Source of the DNA: an uncultured Bacteroidales bacterium
Lineage (GTDB): Bacteria; Bacteroidota; Bacteroidia; Bacteroidales; WCHB1-69
Direction: 5' to 3'
Assembly (NCBI GenBank): GCA_937901455.1
Contig: CALDIA010000144.1
Coordinates: 26,637 to 90,636 of the forward strand
DNA length: 64,000 nucleotides
Shown here: positions 33,665 through 44,100 of the stretch, one piece after another
How positions within the stretch are numbered: position 1 is the first letter of the stretch
Layout of the letters: the number at the start of each line of letters is the position of its first letter
Position numbers and translations under genes: made by a program
Notes under the pieces: model-generated
Databases searched by the model: none
The model's input: only the letters and a program-made list of their open reading frames with translations
What the model was told of the DNA's origin: nothing

Positions 33665-35140
33665 ATGGCAAAAAATTCAACTACTCGTGAAGAAAACTAC
33701 TCACAATGGTATAATGATATTGTAAAAAACGCTGATCTTGCGGAGAATTCAGCCGTAAGAGGATGTATGGTGATCAAGCCCTACGGCTATGCTATATGGG
33801 AAAAGGTTCAGTCCACCTTGGATAAAATGTTCAAAGAAACGGGGCACCAGAACGCATATTTCCCGCTTTTCATTCCCAAATCTTTTTTCAGTCGTGAGGC
33901 CAGTCATGTGGAAGGTTTTGCCAAAGAGTGTGCTGTGGTTACCCACTATCGCTTAAAAAATGCCGAAGACGGCAGTGGGGTCGTGGTCGATCCGGATGCC
34001 AAGCTTGAAGAGGAACTCATTGTGCGCCCAACCTCCGAGACCATTATTTGGAACACCTATAAGAATTGGATACAATCGTACCGCGACCTGCCGATTTTGT
34101 GCAATCAGTGGGCCAATGTTGTCCGTTGGGAGATGCGTACTCGTCTTTTCTTGCGCACAGCAGAGTTTTTGTGGCAGGAGGGACATACCGCACATGCCAC
34201 TCGCGAGGAGGCTGTGGCTGAGACAGAAAAGATGCTGCATGTGTATGCCGATTTTGTCGAGAACTTTATGGCTATTCCAGTCATTAAAGGTGTGAAGTCA
34301 CCGAATGAGCGTTTCGCCGGTGCTATCGATACTTATTGCATCGAAGCACTGATGCAGGATGGCAAAGCCCTGCAGGCCGGTACTTCCCACTTCTTAGGTC
34401 AGAATTTTGCTAAGGCCTTCGATGTCAAGTTCCTCAATAAGGAGAATCAACTGGAATACGTGTGGGCTACCTCTTGGGGTGTATCCACCCGTTTGATTGG
34501 CGCCCTTATCATGACCCATTCCGATGACAATGGTCTGGTGCTTCCCCCGAATCTGGCCCCCATACAGGTGGTGATTGTGCCTATCTATAAATCTGAAGAC
34601 CAGTTAAATGCCATTACACAAAAGGTTCTTCCACTTATTGAACAACTCAAGTCTTTGAATATTACTGTCAAGTACGATGATGACGACTCCAAGCGCTCGG
34701 GCTGGAAGTTCAACGAATATGAGCAGAAGGGTGTGCCTGTGCGTGTGGCCATCGGTCCCCGCGACCTCGAAAACAACGAAGCAGAAGTTGCTCGCCGCGA
34801 CACCCTGACCAAGGAGAACGTTTCCTGCGAAGGGCTTGCTGAATATATTCAGAAATTATTGGCCGATATACAAAATAATCTCTTCCAAAAAGCGTTAAGC
34901 TTCCGTGACACACACACATACAAGGCCGATACTTGGGACGAGTTCGTGGATCTGTTGGATAATAAGCCTGGCTTTGTGTATGCCCATTGGGATGGCACGC
35001 CCGAGACCGAGGAGAGGATTAAAGAACTCTCCAAAGCCACTATCCGTTGCATCCCCTTTAACAACCCGAAAGAGGACGGCAAGTGCATACTCACGGGGAA
35101 ACCTTCAACCCAAAGAGTGCTCTTTGCCCGATCTTATTAA
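33665..35140 (+). CDS. proS: Prolyl-tRNA synthetase, archaeal/eukaryotic-type
   Basis: This class II synthetase charges tRNA-Pro. The 491-residue form has no large editing insertion between motifs 2 and 3, the ProRS type 3 common in Bacteroidetes. Visible motifs include [24 protein letters not shown], the motif 2 [30 protein letters not shown] and the anticodon domain PIQVVIVPI. The C-terminal zinc-like domain ends in RVLFARSY with a Tyr terminus. The frame is open from 33605, but ATG 33665 gives the typical [18 protein letters not shown] start. mazG follows after 12 bp. Confidence 0.97.
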   Translation: MAKNSTTREENYSQWYNDIVKNADLAENSAVRGCMVIKPYGYAIWEKVQSTLDKMFKETGHQNAYFPLFIPKSFFSREASHVEGFAKECAVVTHYRLKNAEDGSGVVVDPDAKLEEELIVRPTSETIIWNTYKNWIQSYRDLPILCNQWANVVRWEMRTRLFLRTAEFLWQEGHTAHATREEAVAETEKMLHVYADFVENFMAIPVIKGVKSPNERFAGAIDTYCIEALMQDGKALQAGTSHFLGQNFAKAFDVKFLNKENQLEYVWATSWGVSTRLIGALIMTHSDDNGLVLPPNLAPIQVVIVPIYKSEDQLNAITQKVLPLIEQLKSLNITVKYDDDDSKRSGWKFNEYEQKGVPVRVAIGPRDLENNEAEVARRDTLTKENVSCEGLAEYIQKLLADIQNNLFQKALSFRDTHTYKADTWDEFVDLLDNKPGFVYAHWDGTPETEERIKELSKATIRCIPFNNPKEDGKCILTGKPSTQRVLFARSY

Positions 35141-35152
35141 AGATAACAAACA

Positions 35153-35926
35153 ATGGATGAAAGACTTGAAGCGTTTCAGCAATTGCTGAACATCATGGAC
35201 GACCTGCGCGCCAAGTGTCCGTGGGATCGCGAACAGACCTTTGACTCGTTACGTTGCCTGACCATTGAGGAGACTTATGAATTGTCGGACGCTATTGTTG
35301 GGAAGAATTATGATGATATGTGCAAGGAGTTGGGCGACCTGCTCCTGCACATCGTCTTTTATGCTAAGATTGCCGAGGAACATCAATTGTTTGACATCGC
35401 AAAGGTCATTCGGCAATTAAACGACAAGTTGGTTCGCCGACATCCTCATATTTATGGAGATGCTGAGTCGAATACCGCTTCCGAAGTTCGTCAAAGTTGG
35501 GAAAAGATTAAGTTGCAGAAAGAGGGTAACCGTTCCGTGCTGGGCGGTGTGCCACAATCGTTGCCAGCCCTGATTAAGGCATTCCGAATTCAAGAAAAGG
35601 TTAGTGGGGTAGGGTTCGACTGGGACAATACCAGTCAAGTGTGGGAAAAGGTTCAAGAGGAACTCCAGGAACTGCAAACAGAAGTGGCTGCTCATTCCGA
35701 CAAGATGGAAGATGAGTTTGGAGATGTGCTTTTTGCCCTCATCAATTATGCCCGATTTCTCCATATTACCCCCGAAGATGCTCTTGAAAAAACAAATCGT
35801 AAGTTTATCAAGAGATTCCAATATATTGAGAAACAGGCAAATATATCTAATCGAAAGATTACAGACCTCTCCTTGGAAGAGATGGAGGCCTATTGGCAAG
35901 AGGCTAAATTGTCAGAAACATTATAA
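35153..35926 (+). CDS. mazG: Nucleoside triphosphate pyrophosphohydrolase MazG
   Basis: MazG hydrolyses nucleoside triphosphates to monophosphates plus pyrophosphate, cleaning the nucleotide pool. Two tandem MazG helical domains are visible. The first (about 10-120) has CPWDREQTFDSLR, EETYEL and ELGDLLLHIVFYA. The second (about 140-235) has GFDWDN, EELQEL and DEFGDVLFALINYAR with its EExxE/ExxD metal residues. Length 257 is standard. It sits between proS and the OmpA-like gene with gaps of 12 and 10 bp in one operon. Confidence 0.96.
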   Translation: MDERLEAFQQLLNIMDDLRAKCPWDREQTFDSLRCLTIEETYELSDAIVGKNYDDMCKELGDLLLHIVFYAKIAEEHQLFDIAKVIRQLNDKLVRRHPHIYGDAESNTASEVRQSWEKIKLQKEGNRSVLGGVPQSLPALIKAFRIQEKVSGVGFDWDNTSQVWEKVQEELQELQTEVAAHSDKMEDEFGDVLFALINYARFLHITPEDALEKTNRKFIKRFQYIEKQANISNRKITDLSLEEMEAYWQEAKLSETL

Positions 35927-35936
35927 TAAATCTATT

Positions 35937-37775
35937 ATGTATAATAAAATAATAGTATATATAATATTATTGTTGACTATCACTCCGCAGATTGGCTTGT
36001 CGCAGAAGCGTTCCAAGGCCGTGGAGTATTGCGAGAAGGCAGAAAAGGCGCTCAACCAACGCAACTTTGACAAAGCGTTGCAATATCTTCATCAGGCGGC
36101 GCAGAAGGATCCCAACTATCCTGATACCTATATTCTCATGGGTGATGCGTACAATTTTTCCTTGCGTTCCGATTCGGCGGCCTTATGCTATGACCACGCC
36201 ATTGAGTTGATTGGCGATCCAGATCCATTATTGTACTACATTGCGGCATCTGAGTGCTTAAAGTGTGGTAAGTATGAGCTGGCCTTGAAGCATTATGAAA
36301 CCTTTTTGGTGAAGGGAGTGCAATATACGGATGTGTTGACTGATGCCCAGAAGGGTGTGGCTAATTGCCGTTTTGCTATTGAGGCGATGCGTAATCCTGT
36401 GGCTTATGAGCTTCAGAACTTAGGCGCCCATATTAATTCTGAGTGGGATGAATCATTGGCGACGCTCACTGCAGATGACGAGACCATCATTTTCACGGTT
36501 AAGCGGCCTAAGGATGAACATACGGTCTGTGCGTTTTGCGTAAATGAAGAAGATTTGTATAGTGCTCACCGCAAGGATGGTGCTTGGCAACCGCGTCAGG
36601 TGCTCGGCGCACCCGTCACTACTGGCTACAACGAGGGTGCTCAGAGTTTGTCACCTAATGGCGACTATCTGCTGTACACTATCTGCAATGCCGACTATGG
36701 TATTGGCAGCTGTGATCTGTATTGGGCCAAAAAAATCGGCGATCGCTGGTCGCGACCACGCAATTTCGGTGCTCCCGTCAACTCAAGCGCGTGGGAGAGT
36801 CTCCCTACCATAGCGGCTGATGGCGTCACTATATACTTCTCCTCTTCCAGGCCAGGAGGTTTCGGAGGTAAGGATATCTGGAAGACGACCATGACCAGTG
36901 AAGGCGCCTTCACTCCGCCTGTCAACTTGGGTGCTACTATCAACACGCCAGAGGATGATGCCGCCCCGTTTATCCATAGTGACGGACATACCCTCTACTT
37001 TGCTTCTAATGGACGAGTGGGAATGGGGGGCTACGACCTCTACTACAGCACTCTCCAACCCGATGGCAGCTGGAGCGAGCCTCAAAACCTGGGATATCCT
37101 ATCAATACGTATAATGATGAAATCAATATCTTCATCAATGCACAAGGTACTACTGCCTATATTGCCTCCGACAAAGCGGGCGGCTTCGGAGGGCTTGACT
37201 TGTACAGCTTCGACCTGGACGATGACCTGCGTCCGAGTCCCGTGACCTACATCAAAGGGCGTGTCTTTGATGCTGAAACAAAGGTGCCCCTCGCCGCGGA
37301 GGTCCAGATGATAGACCTGGAGACTAACCAACTGCTTACCGGAACTATGTCTGACGAGGAGACTGGTGAATATCTGGCTTGCGTGCACACCGGAAAAAAT
37401 GTGCTTCTCAATGTATCGCATCCCGACTACCCTTTCTATTCCGAAAACTTCCAGTTGGCGCAGTCATACAACCAGCTGCAACCCTACCGGAAAGACATCT
37501 CCCTGCAACGGGCAGAAGTGGGCACCGTTGTCGTGCTGAAGAACATCTTCTTTGACTTTGACAAAAGCGAGCTCAAGGCGGAGTCTTATCTGGAACTCGA
37601 CAAGTTGGTGGACTACTTGAAGCATAACCGCATTCGGATTGAGATTGGCGGCCATACCGACAACACCGGTTCCAGTGAATACAACGAACAGCTCTCCAAG
37701 GCCAGGGCAAAATCGGTTTACGACTATCTTTTAGCTCATGGAATCTCCGAAAATCGTCTCTCCTATAGGGGCTAA
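35937..37775 (+). CDS. PorE-like TPR/PD40/OmpA envelope protein, interrupted by an in-frame stop
   Basis: The architecture is: signal peptide (1-22, no lipobox Cys); TPR repeats (about 25-140); PD40/WD40-like propeller (about 150-430, repeated FxSxxxGGxGGxDI/LY patterns); carboxypeptidase-regulatory-like domain (about 438-505); OmpA-like domain (about 515-612, FFDFDKSELKAES and GHTDNTGSSEYNEQLS). This matches PorE of the T9SS, although PorE itself is reported as a lipoprotein. The stop TAA at 37773-37775 falls after LSYRG, where the family normally has Tyr-Gly. The same frame continues with the expected C-terminus, so the peptidoglycan-binding end is lost unless the stop is read through or is a sequence error. 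The start ATG is 10 bp after mazG. Confidence 0.85.
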   Translation: MYNKIIVYIILLLTITPQIGLSQKRSKAVEYCEKAEKALNQRNFDKALQYLHQAAQKDPNYPDTYILMGDAYNFSLRSDSAALCYDHAIELIGDPDPLLYYIAASECLKCGKYELALKHYETFLVKGVQYTDVLTDAQKGVANCRFAIEAMRNPVAYELQNLGAHINSEWDESLATLTADDETIIFTVKRPKDEHTVCAFCVNEEDLYSAHRKDGAWQPRQVLGAPVTTGYNEGAQSLSPNGDYLLYTICNADYGIGSCDLYWAKKIGDRWSRPRNFGAPVNSSAWESLPTIAADGVTIYFSSSRPGGFGGKDIWKTTMTSEGAFTPPVNLGATINTPEDDAAPFIHSDGHTLYFASNGRVGMGGYDLYYSTLQPDGSWSEPQNLGYPINTYNDEINIFINAQGTTAYIASDKAGGFGGLDLYSFDLDDDLRPSPVTYIKGRVFDAETKVPLAAEVQMIDLETNQLLTGTMSDEETGEYLACVHTGKNVLLNVSHPDYPFYSENFQLAQSYNQLQPYRKDISLQRAEVGTVVVLKNIFFDFDKSELKAESYLELDKLVDYLKHNRIRIEIGGHTDNTGSSEYNEQLSKARAKSVYDYLLAHGISENRLSYRG

Positions 37776-37859
37776 GGGATGCAAAAACCCATTGATAGCA
37801 ACGATACGGAGGAGGGTAGAGCCAATAATCGTAGAACCGAATTCACAATTATCCCTTGA
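37776..37859 (+). pseudogene. Severed C-terminal end of the OmpA-like domain
   Basis: In the same frame as the gene before it, these 27 codons read GMQKPIDSNDTEEGRANNRR and then TEFTIIP before a TGA at 37857-37859. This is the canonical end of an OmpA-like domain (N-D-T-E-E-G-R-x-x-N-R-R-T-E-F), including the Arg used in binding diaminopimelate. Only the TAA at 37773-37775 separates it from the main reading frame; no shift of frame is needed. Confidence 0.85.
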
Positions 37860-37928
37860 CTATGGTTGATAACTAAAGGCTGTCCCGATTCTCAAAAAGC
37901 AATATAATATACAGAATGACAATGTTTT

Positions 37929-37959
37929 AAGGGCTCTATGTAACTATAGGGCCCTTTTG
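37929..37959 (+). terminator. Terminator of the proS-mazG-OmpA operon
   Basis: An 11-bp stem pairs AAGGGCTCTAT (37929-37939) with ATAGGGCCCTT (37946-37956), with one G-U pair and a 6-base loop. A short T tail follows. It stands 70 bp past the TGA at 37857. Confidence 0.75.
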
Positions 37960-38039
37960 TCAGTATAATAGGGTATGAACTTTTTTTCAGAATTGTTGAA
38001 AAAAAAAAAGGATAAGAGTGTAAGAATAAAAAAAAAATG

Positions 38040-38047
38040 TATTTTTG
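38040..38047 (+). promoter_or_regulatory. -7 promoter element of the giant surface protein gene
   Basis: TATTTTTG preceded by an A-rich tract. The leader to the ATG at 38163 is about 110 bases. No -33 element is clear. Confidence 0.6.
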
Positions 38048-38162
38048 CAAGTTGAATTTTTAGTGTAAACTATAGTAATGTAGTATGCTATATAAGAAGA
38101 CGATAACACAAAAAAAGAGAAGAAATAATAATAATTAATAATAACAAACAATAAAAAACAGT

Positions 38163-41100
38163 ATGAAAAAATTATTATCAATTTGCTTTCTAAGCATTCT
38201 GCTGGCGCTTCTGAACGTCCCCGTTCAAGCGCAGACAACACAGTCATGCTGCTTTTGGTTGGAGAATCTCCAGCCACAAACGTTGCATGATATTGCCAAC
38301 GTTCCTGGTGGTGGCGCTGCCCACCTGCCTGGCACTGGTGGCGATGTTGTGTTGAACAACACCATGAATCCGGTGTTGCATGGTATTGATCCGGCTACTG
38401 GTCAATGCCAACAGACGGACTACTACAAGATCCGCTTTGCGAATACTTGTAATCTTCCAGCCACCACGAAAGTGTCTATTGAATGGAAGTTGTATCGCGA
38501 TGGACAACTTGTCAACGGTAATCTTTCTGATTATGCAGATTTCCGTATCTATACCAGATATGGTAGATTGCATAACAGCATGAACCCGATGTCTGCCGGT
38601 CAGACCTATTGTGACACGATGGGTTGGATCGGTGGTCGTGTTAGCGGCCTTGGTACCTGTTTGTACAACACAAGCACGGATCTTTACCCGAATTACCCGA
38701 ACTACGATGATGTGTATTGTGCAGGCGGTTATCCTGGCGCCACGGAAGTTGAACCTCTGCCCTTGGATTTTGCTAATGAATCTGCTGAAGCTTGGGGTTA
38801 CACCTATTTTGCAAACGAGATGGGCTTGGACTATTTCAACCTGCCTTTCTTCGAAGCTACGGACCATGTGATTGTTATATGCTGGAAGCAAGTTGGTAAC
38901 TACTCTTTAGTGGTTGGTCTCCGCGAGCGTACCGGTGGTACCGATTGGGGAACCCTCTATTGGGACGAGAACCAACAACACGCTATCGGTGGTCACCAGA
39001 GCTGCTGTGGCGCCCTGCTGGCCCAAGACTCTATCCACTATCTTGTACAGACTAATAAGCAAAAGGCTGTTTGCGATGGCGAGACCTGGGACTTCGGTAG
39101 CCCTGTCGCCACTTTCTCCGTTGAGAACCATTACCATGTAATCTTCGGTGACTCCGTTTGTGGTCACTTCAGAGTAGATAGCTTGGTTCAACTTGACTTC
39201 TATACCCGTATCAATCCTGACATCATTGCTGACGACTTCGAGATTTGCGTGGGTCTTCCTTTGACCGCTGATCAGGTGGCTGCTCACACACCCGCTGTGA
39301 ACACAGATGCTCCTGGTATTATCGACTACGCTATCTGGTGGTCACAAGATGGTGAAACCTGGACCACGACCACGCCGAGCTATGATGCCGTACAGCTGGG
39401 TGGCTATACATGGTATGTGAAACAAATCAACCATTACGATGCCGTTACTCCGGACGATTTCTATTGCGAGGGCAAGATCGACACACTCACCATTACGGTG
39501 CTTCCGCTCTATCCTCCTGTAATCGATCCTGCTCAATACGAGTTCTGCTATAGCCAAATGCCGACCACATTCCCGATCCCTGCCTCTTACGATGATCGCG
39601 AAGAATGTGCTACCGGTATTGTATGGCAATATGGTACTACCAACCTTGATACTGTTGCCGATGGCGCTTCTTATCCTGTTGCTATGACGGACTACTTCAC
39701 CAGCAACGTGAACAAGACCATCACCTTCAATGTGTTCACCACTAACGGCTATGCAAACTCTGAGCCTACCGTGGTAACCATCGTGATGAACGCCTCCCCT
39801 GTATTGGTTGGCGACAACTCCTTGGTTGACGATACCCTTTGTCCGAGAGGTGAGGAACTGTTGAAGACCCAATTCTCCGACAGCAATATTGGACAAACCA
39901 ACAGCACCATCTCCTATTCTTGGACTTTGAACGGAACTGCCATCAACATCAATACTGCTTCCATCACTGGCACTGCACCCGATGCTTGTTCCGGTACTAA
40001 TGTATATGTAGTGACTGCTATCGCTACCAGCGAGGCTGGCTGTATGGACACCCTCGTCCGTACCTTTAAGTTGACCGCTCAGGACACCAACGCTATTGTG
40101 GTTACTCCTAAGCCGACAACCATCACTAACATTACTGTTTCTGGTTGCGACACTACTGCCCAAGCTTTCGTGGCTGGCCGTCGTACGGTGGATGATCTTC
40201 AAATACTCTTGAATATTATCGACCATTGTGAGAACATTACCGAGGTGCTCTATAGCGCTACGGTCACCACCGCTGAATGCGAGGTTTATGTGGACAGAAC
40301 CTATATTCTCAAGGATGAATGCGGCAACGTTTCTAATCCTTATGTTGAGCACTGGACCATCAAGAATGACTTTGCTCCTGTTATCAATGGTGAATTGACT
40401 ACCATTGCTCCTGTTCCTGTTCAAAACTGTCAGTTCCAAGTTCCTGCTTACAATGTATTGTTGAATGCATTCAATGAAGCTTATGAAGTGAACTTCGAAT
40501 GTGCTGGCAACCATGTTGATCATGTTGAATTCTACTTGGATGCCGCTCATACTACTTTGGCTCCTATGCACTTGATCTTTGAGGAAAGCGACACCGCTTA
40601 CGTATATGCTATCGCTACCGACAAGTGTGGTAACGAATCTGTTAATACTATGGTATTCATGCTGCAACGTCCTCCTCGTATGGTTATCGACGGTGGTATC
40701 TTGGCAGTTCCTGCTGACATCTGTTTGCATGACACCGTTTTCTTGTCTTTCGACACGAGTTTCGTACATAACGCTACTCCGTTGATCGATGGCAATGGCG
40801 AGTCCTACTACAACCTTGAGTGGACTGCCAACCCGAACGATGGTAGTATTATCTATCATACCAGTCCTACCGCTTATGGTGTTCCTGCAACCGCCAACAC
40901 CGATTACACGTACACCATTCACGTAACTGACTATTATGGTTGTGTGGATTCTATCGCTGCTGATCCTGTACATGTACACGGTCTTCCTACTGTTGAGATC
41001 GAAGAGATCATCCTCAATGGTTCCACCTTCCCGTTGTGTCCTAACTATGGCAACCTTACCATCCACTCCATTACTGAGCCTGGTAATGGTGGCGAAATCG

Positions 41101-44100
41101 TTCGTCATATTTGGAGCGGTGAGAGTGTTAACTTGCCTCTTGAACCGAACATGGACACCACGTTCGTAACCATCCTCCCGGATAGTTGTAACAAGACTTA
41201 CACTGCCTACTTGACCGTTTTGAATAATGACGGTTGTAAAGCTTCTACCTCTTATTCCTTCGATGTTGTGGATAGCATCGCTCCTGTTGTGGGCAATGTA
41301 ATTACTGAGCTTATTCTCGATCCCGGTGATAGCTGCTTGATGACAGTGCCTAACTTGTTGCCTTACTTCAATAATAATAATGTAAGCGACAACTGCTACG
41401 GCTTTGGTTATATCACCATCACCCAAAGCGTTGCGGCTGGCAGCAAGATTGCTGTTGAGACTCCGGTCGTCATGACCCTCACTGACCGCTGCGGCAACGC
41501 CACGACCCATACCATCACCCTGAAGAGCAGCGCTCCTCTCGCCGTCACCATCACCGCTGACGAACCTGAGATCTGCCAAGGTGAAACTGTTCATTTGACT
41601 ACTACCGTTGAAAATGCTGTTGTTCCCGTAATTTATACTTGGACCAACAACACACATAACCCTGACCTCACCGTTAATCCTACGGAGGCAAACCACGTTT
41701 ATACCGTTACCGTTACCGACAACATTGGTTGTCAGGCTGCCGGTTCTATTGACATTCTTGTTCACCACACCCCTGTTGCTGCTGACGTTATTCTGACCCA
41801 AACAGCTAACACTTATTGTGAGAATGAGGATGGCATTTATGATGGTACTATTTCCGCCGCTGCTAACCACGCCGACCTCGTTGCTTGGAGAATGTCCGGC
41901 GAGAATGTATGGCATGATTTCTCTTACGTATATACCGGTCTCCAAGAGGGTACCTACTACTTCGACCTTCTGACTGAGTTCGATTGTGAGTCAGACCATA
42001 TCGCCAGCATCGTGGTAGGACGTGACACTAACGTGATCGTTCCTATTACTACCACGACTCCTAACGCATGGTGCGTAGCTCCGTTTGACGGCTCTATCAC
42101 CATTACTAATCCTCAAATGGGTTACACCTATGAGATTATCAACCTGCCGAATTCCGCCGTTACTTATGAAGGTGGCGACATGATCTATGACAACTTGATC
42201 TATGGTCACTACTCCATCCATGTAACGACTGACAAATATTGTACCTATGTTAAGGAAGACGTTATCGTTGACAGCACCAGAATTTATCCTGTTGTGGCTA
42301 CGGTTATTACTCCTAAGACCCGTTGTGACGAGCCCGATGGTACAATCACCATTACCAACGCTATGCCTGGTTATACCTACACAATCAATGATATGACCAT
42401 CGTTGGTACTCCTGCCCAGTTCACCGGCCTTAACAATGGTTCCTATACCTTGACCGCCGTTTCTGATTATGGTTGCGCTAAGAACTTCCTGATCACTGTG
42501 AACTCTACAACCGTGGATCCTGTTCACCCAGCTATCACTGTTGTTCCTAACTCTGTATGTGATCCTACTATCACAGCTAATGGTTCTATAACCATCAGCC
42601 AACCTATCGCCGGTTACACCTATACTTTGAATGGCGTGACTGTTGTTTCGGATGGTTCCGCTATCCAATTTAACGAACTCGGTACTACAGGTGAGAATGA
42701 GACCTACTACACCCTGACTATCACCGATGAACTTGGTTGTACTTCTGTCTTTACCGACGCTGTACCTTCCTCACCTTTCAAACCTGTATTCAACAATGAG
42801 ATTACTGTTAATCCTAACGTGAACTGCGAAGGTACAACACCTAACGGTTCTATTGTAATCAATGAGGAAGCTGGTTATACCTATTATACTTATACTTTGA
42901 TGAACCAAACCCCGATGTTGTTGGCTGCTACGGTTAACTTGCCTGCCGGTCAATACAGAATCGTAAAGGTTCATGACGCTACTGGTTGCGAAGTTAGCAC
43001 CAATGTGAATATTGTTAACCAAATCGCTCCTTACAACTGGGCTGTCAGCTTGACTCCTGACCAGAACTGTGACCTTGAGGCTGGTAATGGTACAATTACA
43101 GTGACCAGCGCTACTGATAACTTCATCTTCTTGTTGGCTGATGAAGATATGGAATTAGTTGGTCAAAATACCAATGGTGTTTTTGTCGCTTTGAACAGTG
43201 GTGATTATTATCTTGCTGCCACCAACACCAATACCACTTGTGTTTATGACACTGTGATTACTATTGGTACAGATTTCGTTTATCCTCAACCCGACGCAGT
43301 TGCTTTCGCTAATTACAATTGTAAAGAAGAGAAGAACGGTACTATCGTAGTTACCAATTCTGGTGACGCTGTTCTTCCTCTCACTTACACTTTAATCGGT
43401 TATGCTTCCCAAGTTATTGCTACAAACAATACTGGTATTTTCAATGGCCTTAATGAGGGTAATTATGCAGTTTATACTAGCAGTGCAATGAATTGCGGTT
43501 GGTACACTTATGTTCAAGTTGTTGACAGCGCTTTCTTGCCTCCATTGGTACACCACCAGACTCCTAACACCATGTGTGCTCCTACCTTTGAGAAACCGGG
43601 TAACGGTACTATCATCGTGACTGCACCTATGGACACCAACTTTATCTATTACTTCGAGAACTCCAATGAGCCTAACGTATTGGATACCGTTGGTTACTTT
43701 ACTCCTGATTCTTACGTGATGTACTGGTTAACTGACGACCTCTACACCATTCACGTATATGATCCTCTTACTGGTTGTTCTTTGGAGGATACCGCTTATG
43801 TTCCTCATGCTGATGTTGAAGTTACTTTCGATCCTGAAGTTATCGCCAACGTTAACTGCGAGGCTCCTTACACCGGCATTATCATCATGAACGCTACCAG
43901 CCAGAATCCTGATGCCGACCTCGTTTACTCTATCGACAATGAGAACTTCTACAGCAATAACATGTTCCAGAACCTTGCTCCTGGTGTTTATACCATATAT
44001 GTAAAGGATCTTGACTTGGATTGCTCTTATGCTTCTGAAGAGATTGTTGTGGAGAACAATAACGAGTTCGCTCCTGATGTGACTGTTGACGGTCCTACCG

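Larger units (their letters stand above)
37860..38162 (+). other. Intergenic region: terminator, promoter and A-rich leader
   Basis: No gene is visible here. The region holds a hairpin terminator (37929-37959), a -7 promoter element (38040-38047) and an A-rich, weakly structured leader of about 110 bases that ends at the giant gene's ATG. Long A runs occur at 37999-38008 and 38028-38037. Confidence 0.7.

Noticed and set aside
37776..37860. Frameshift as explanation for the interrupted OmpA domain
   Set aside because: The remaining C-terminus is in the same frame as the gene; a single stop codon is enough.
39342..41945. An 867-codon open frame antisense to the giant gene, and several more (42.0-42.7, 45.8-46.4, 47.1-48.2 kb)
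   Set aside because: They mirror the biased codons of the giant gene, have no family similarity, signal or promoter, and stop where the codon pattern changes.
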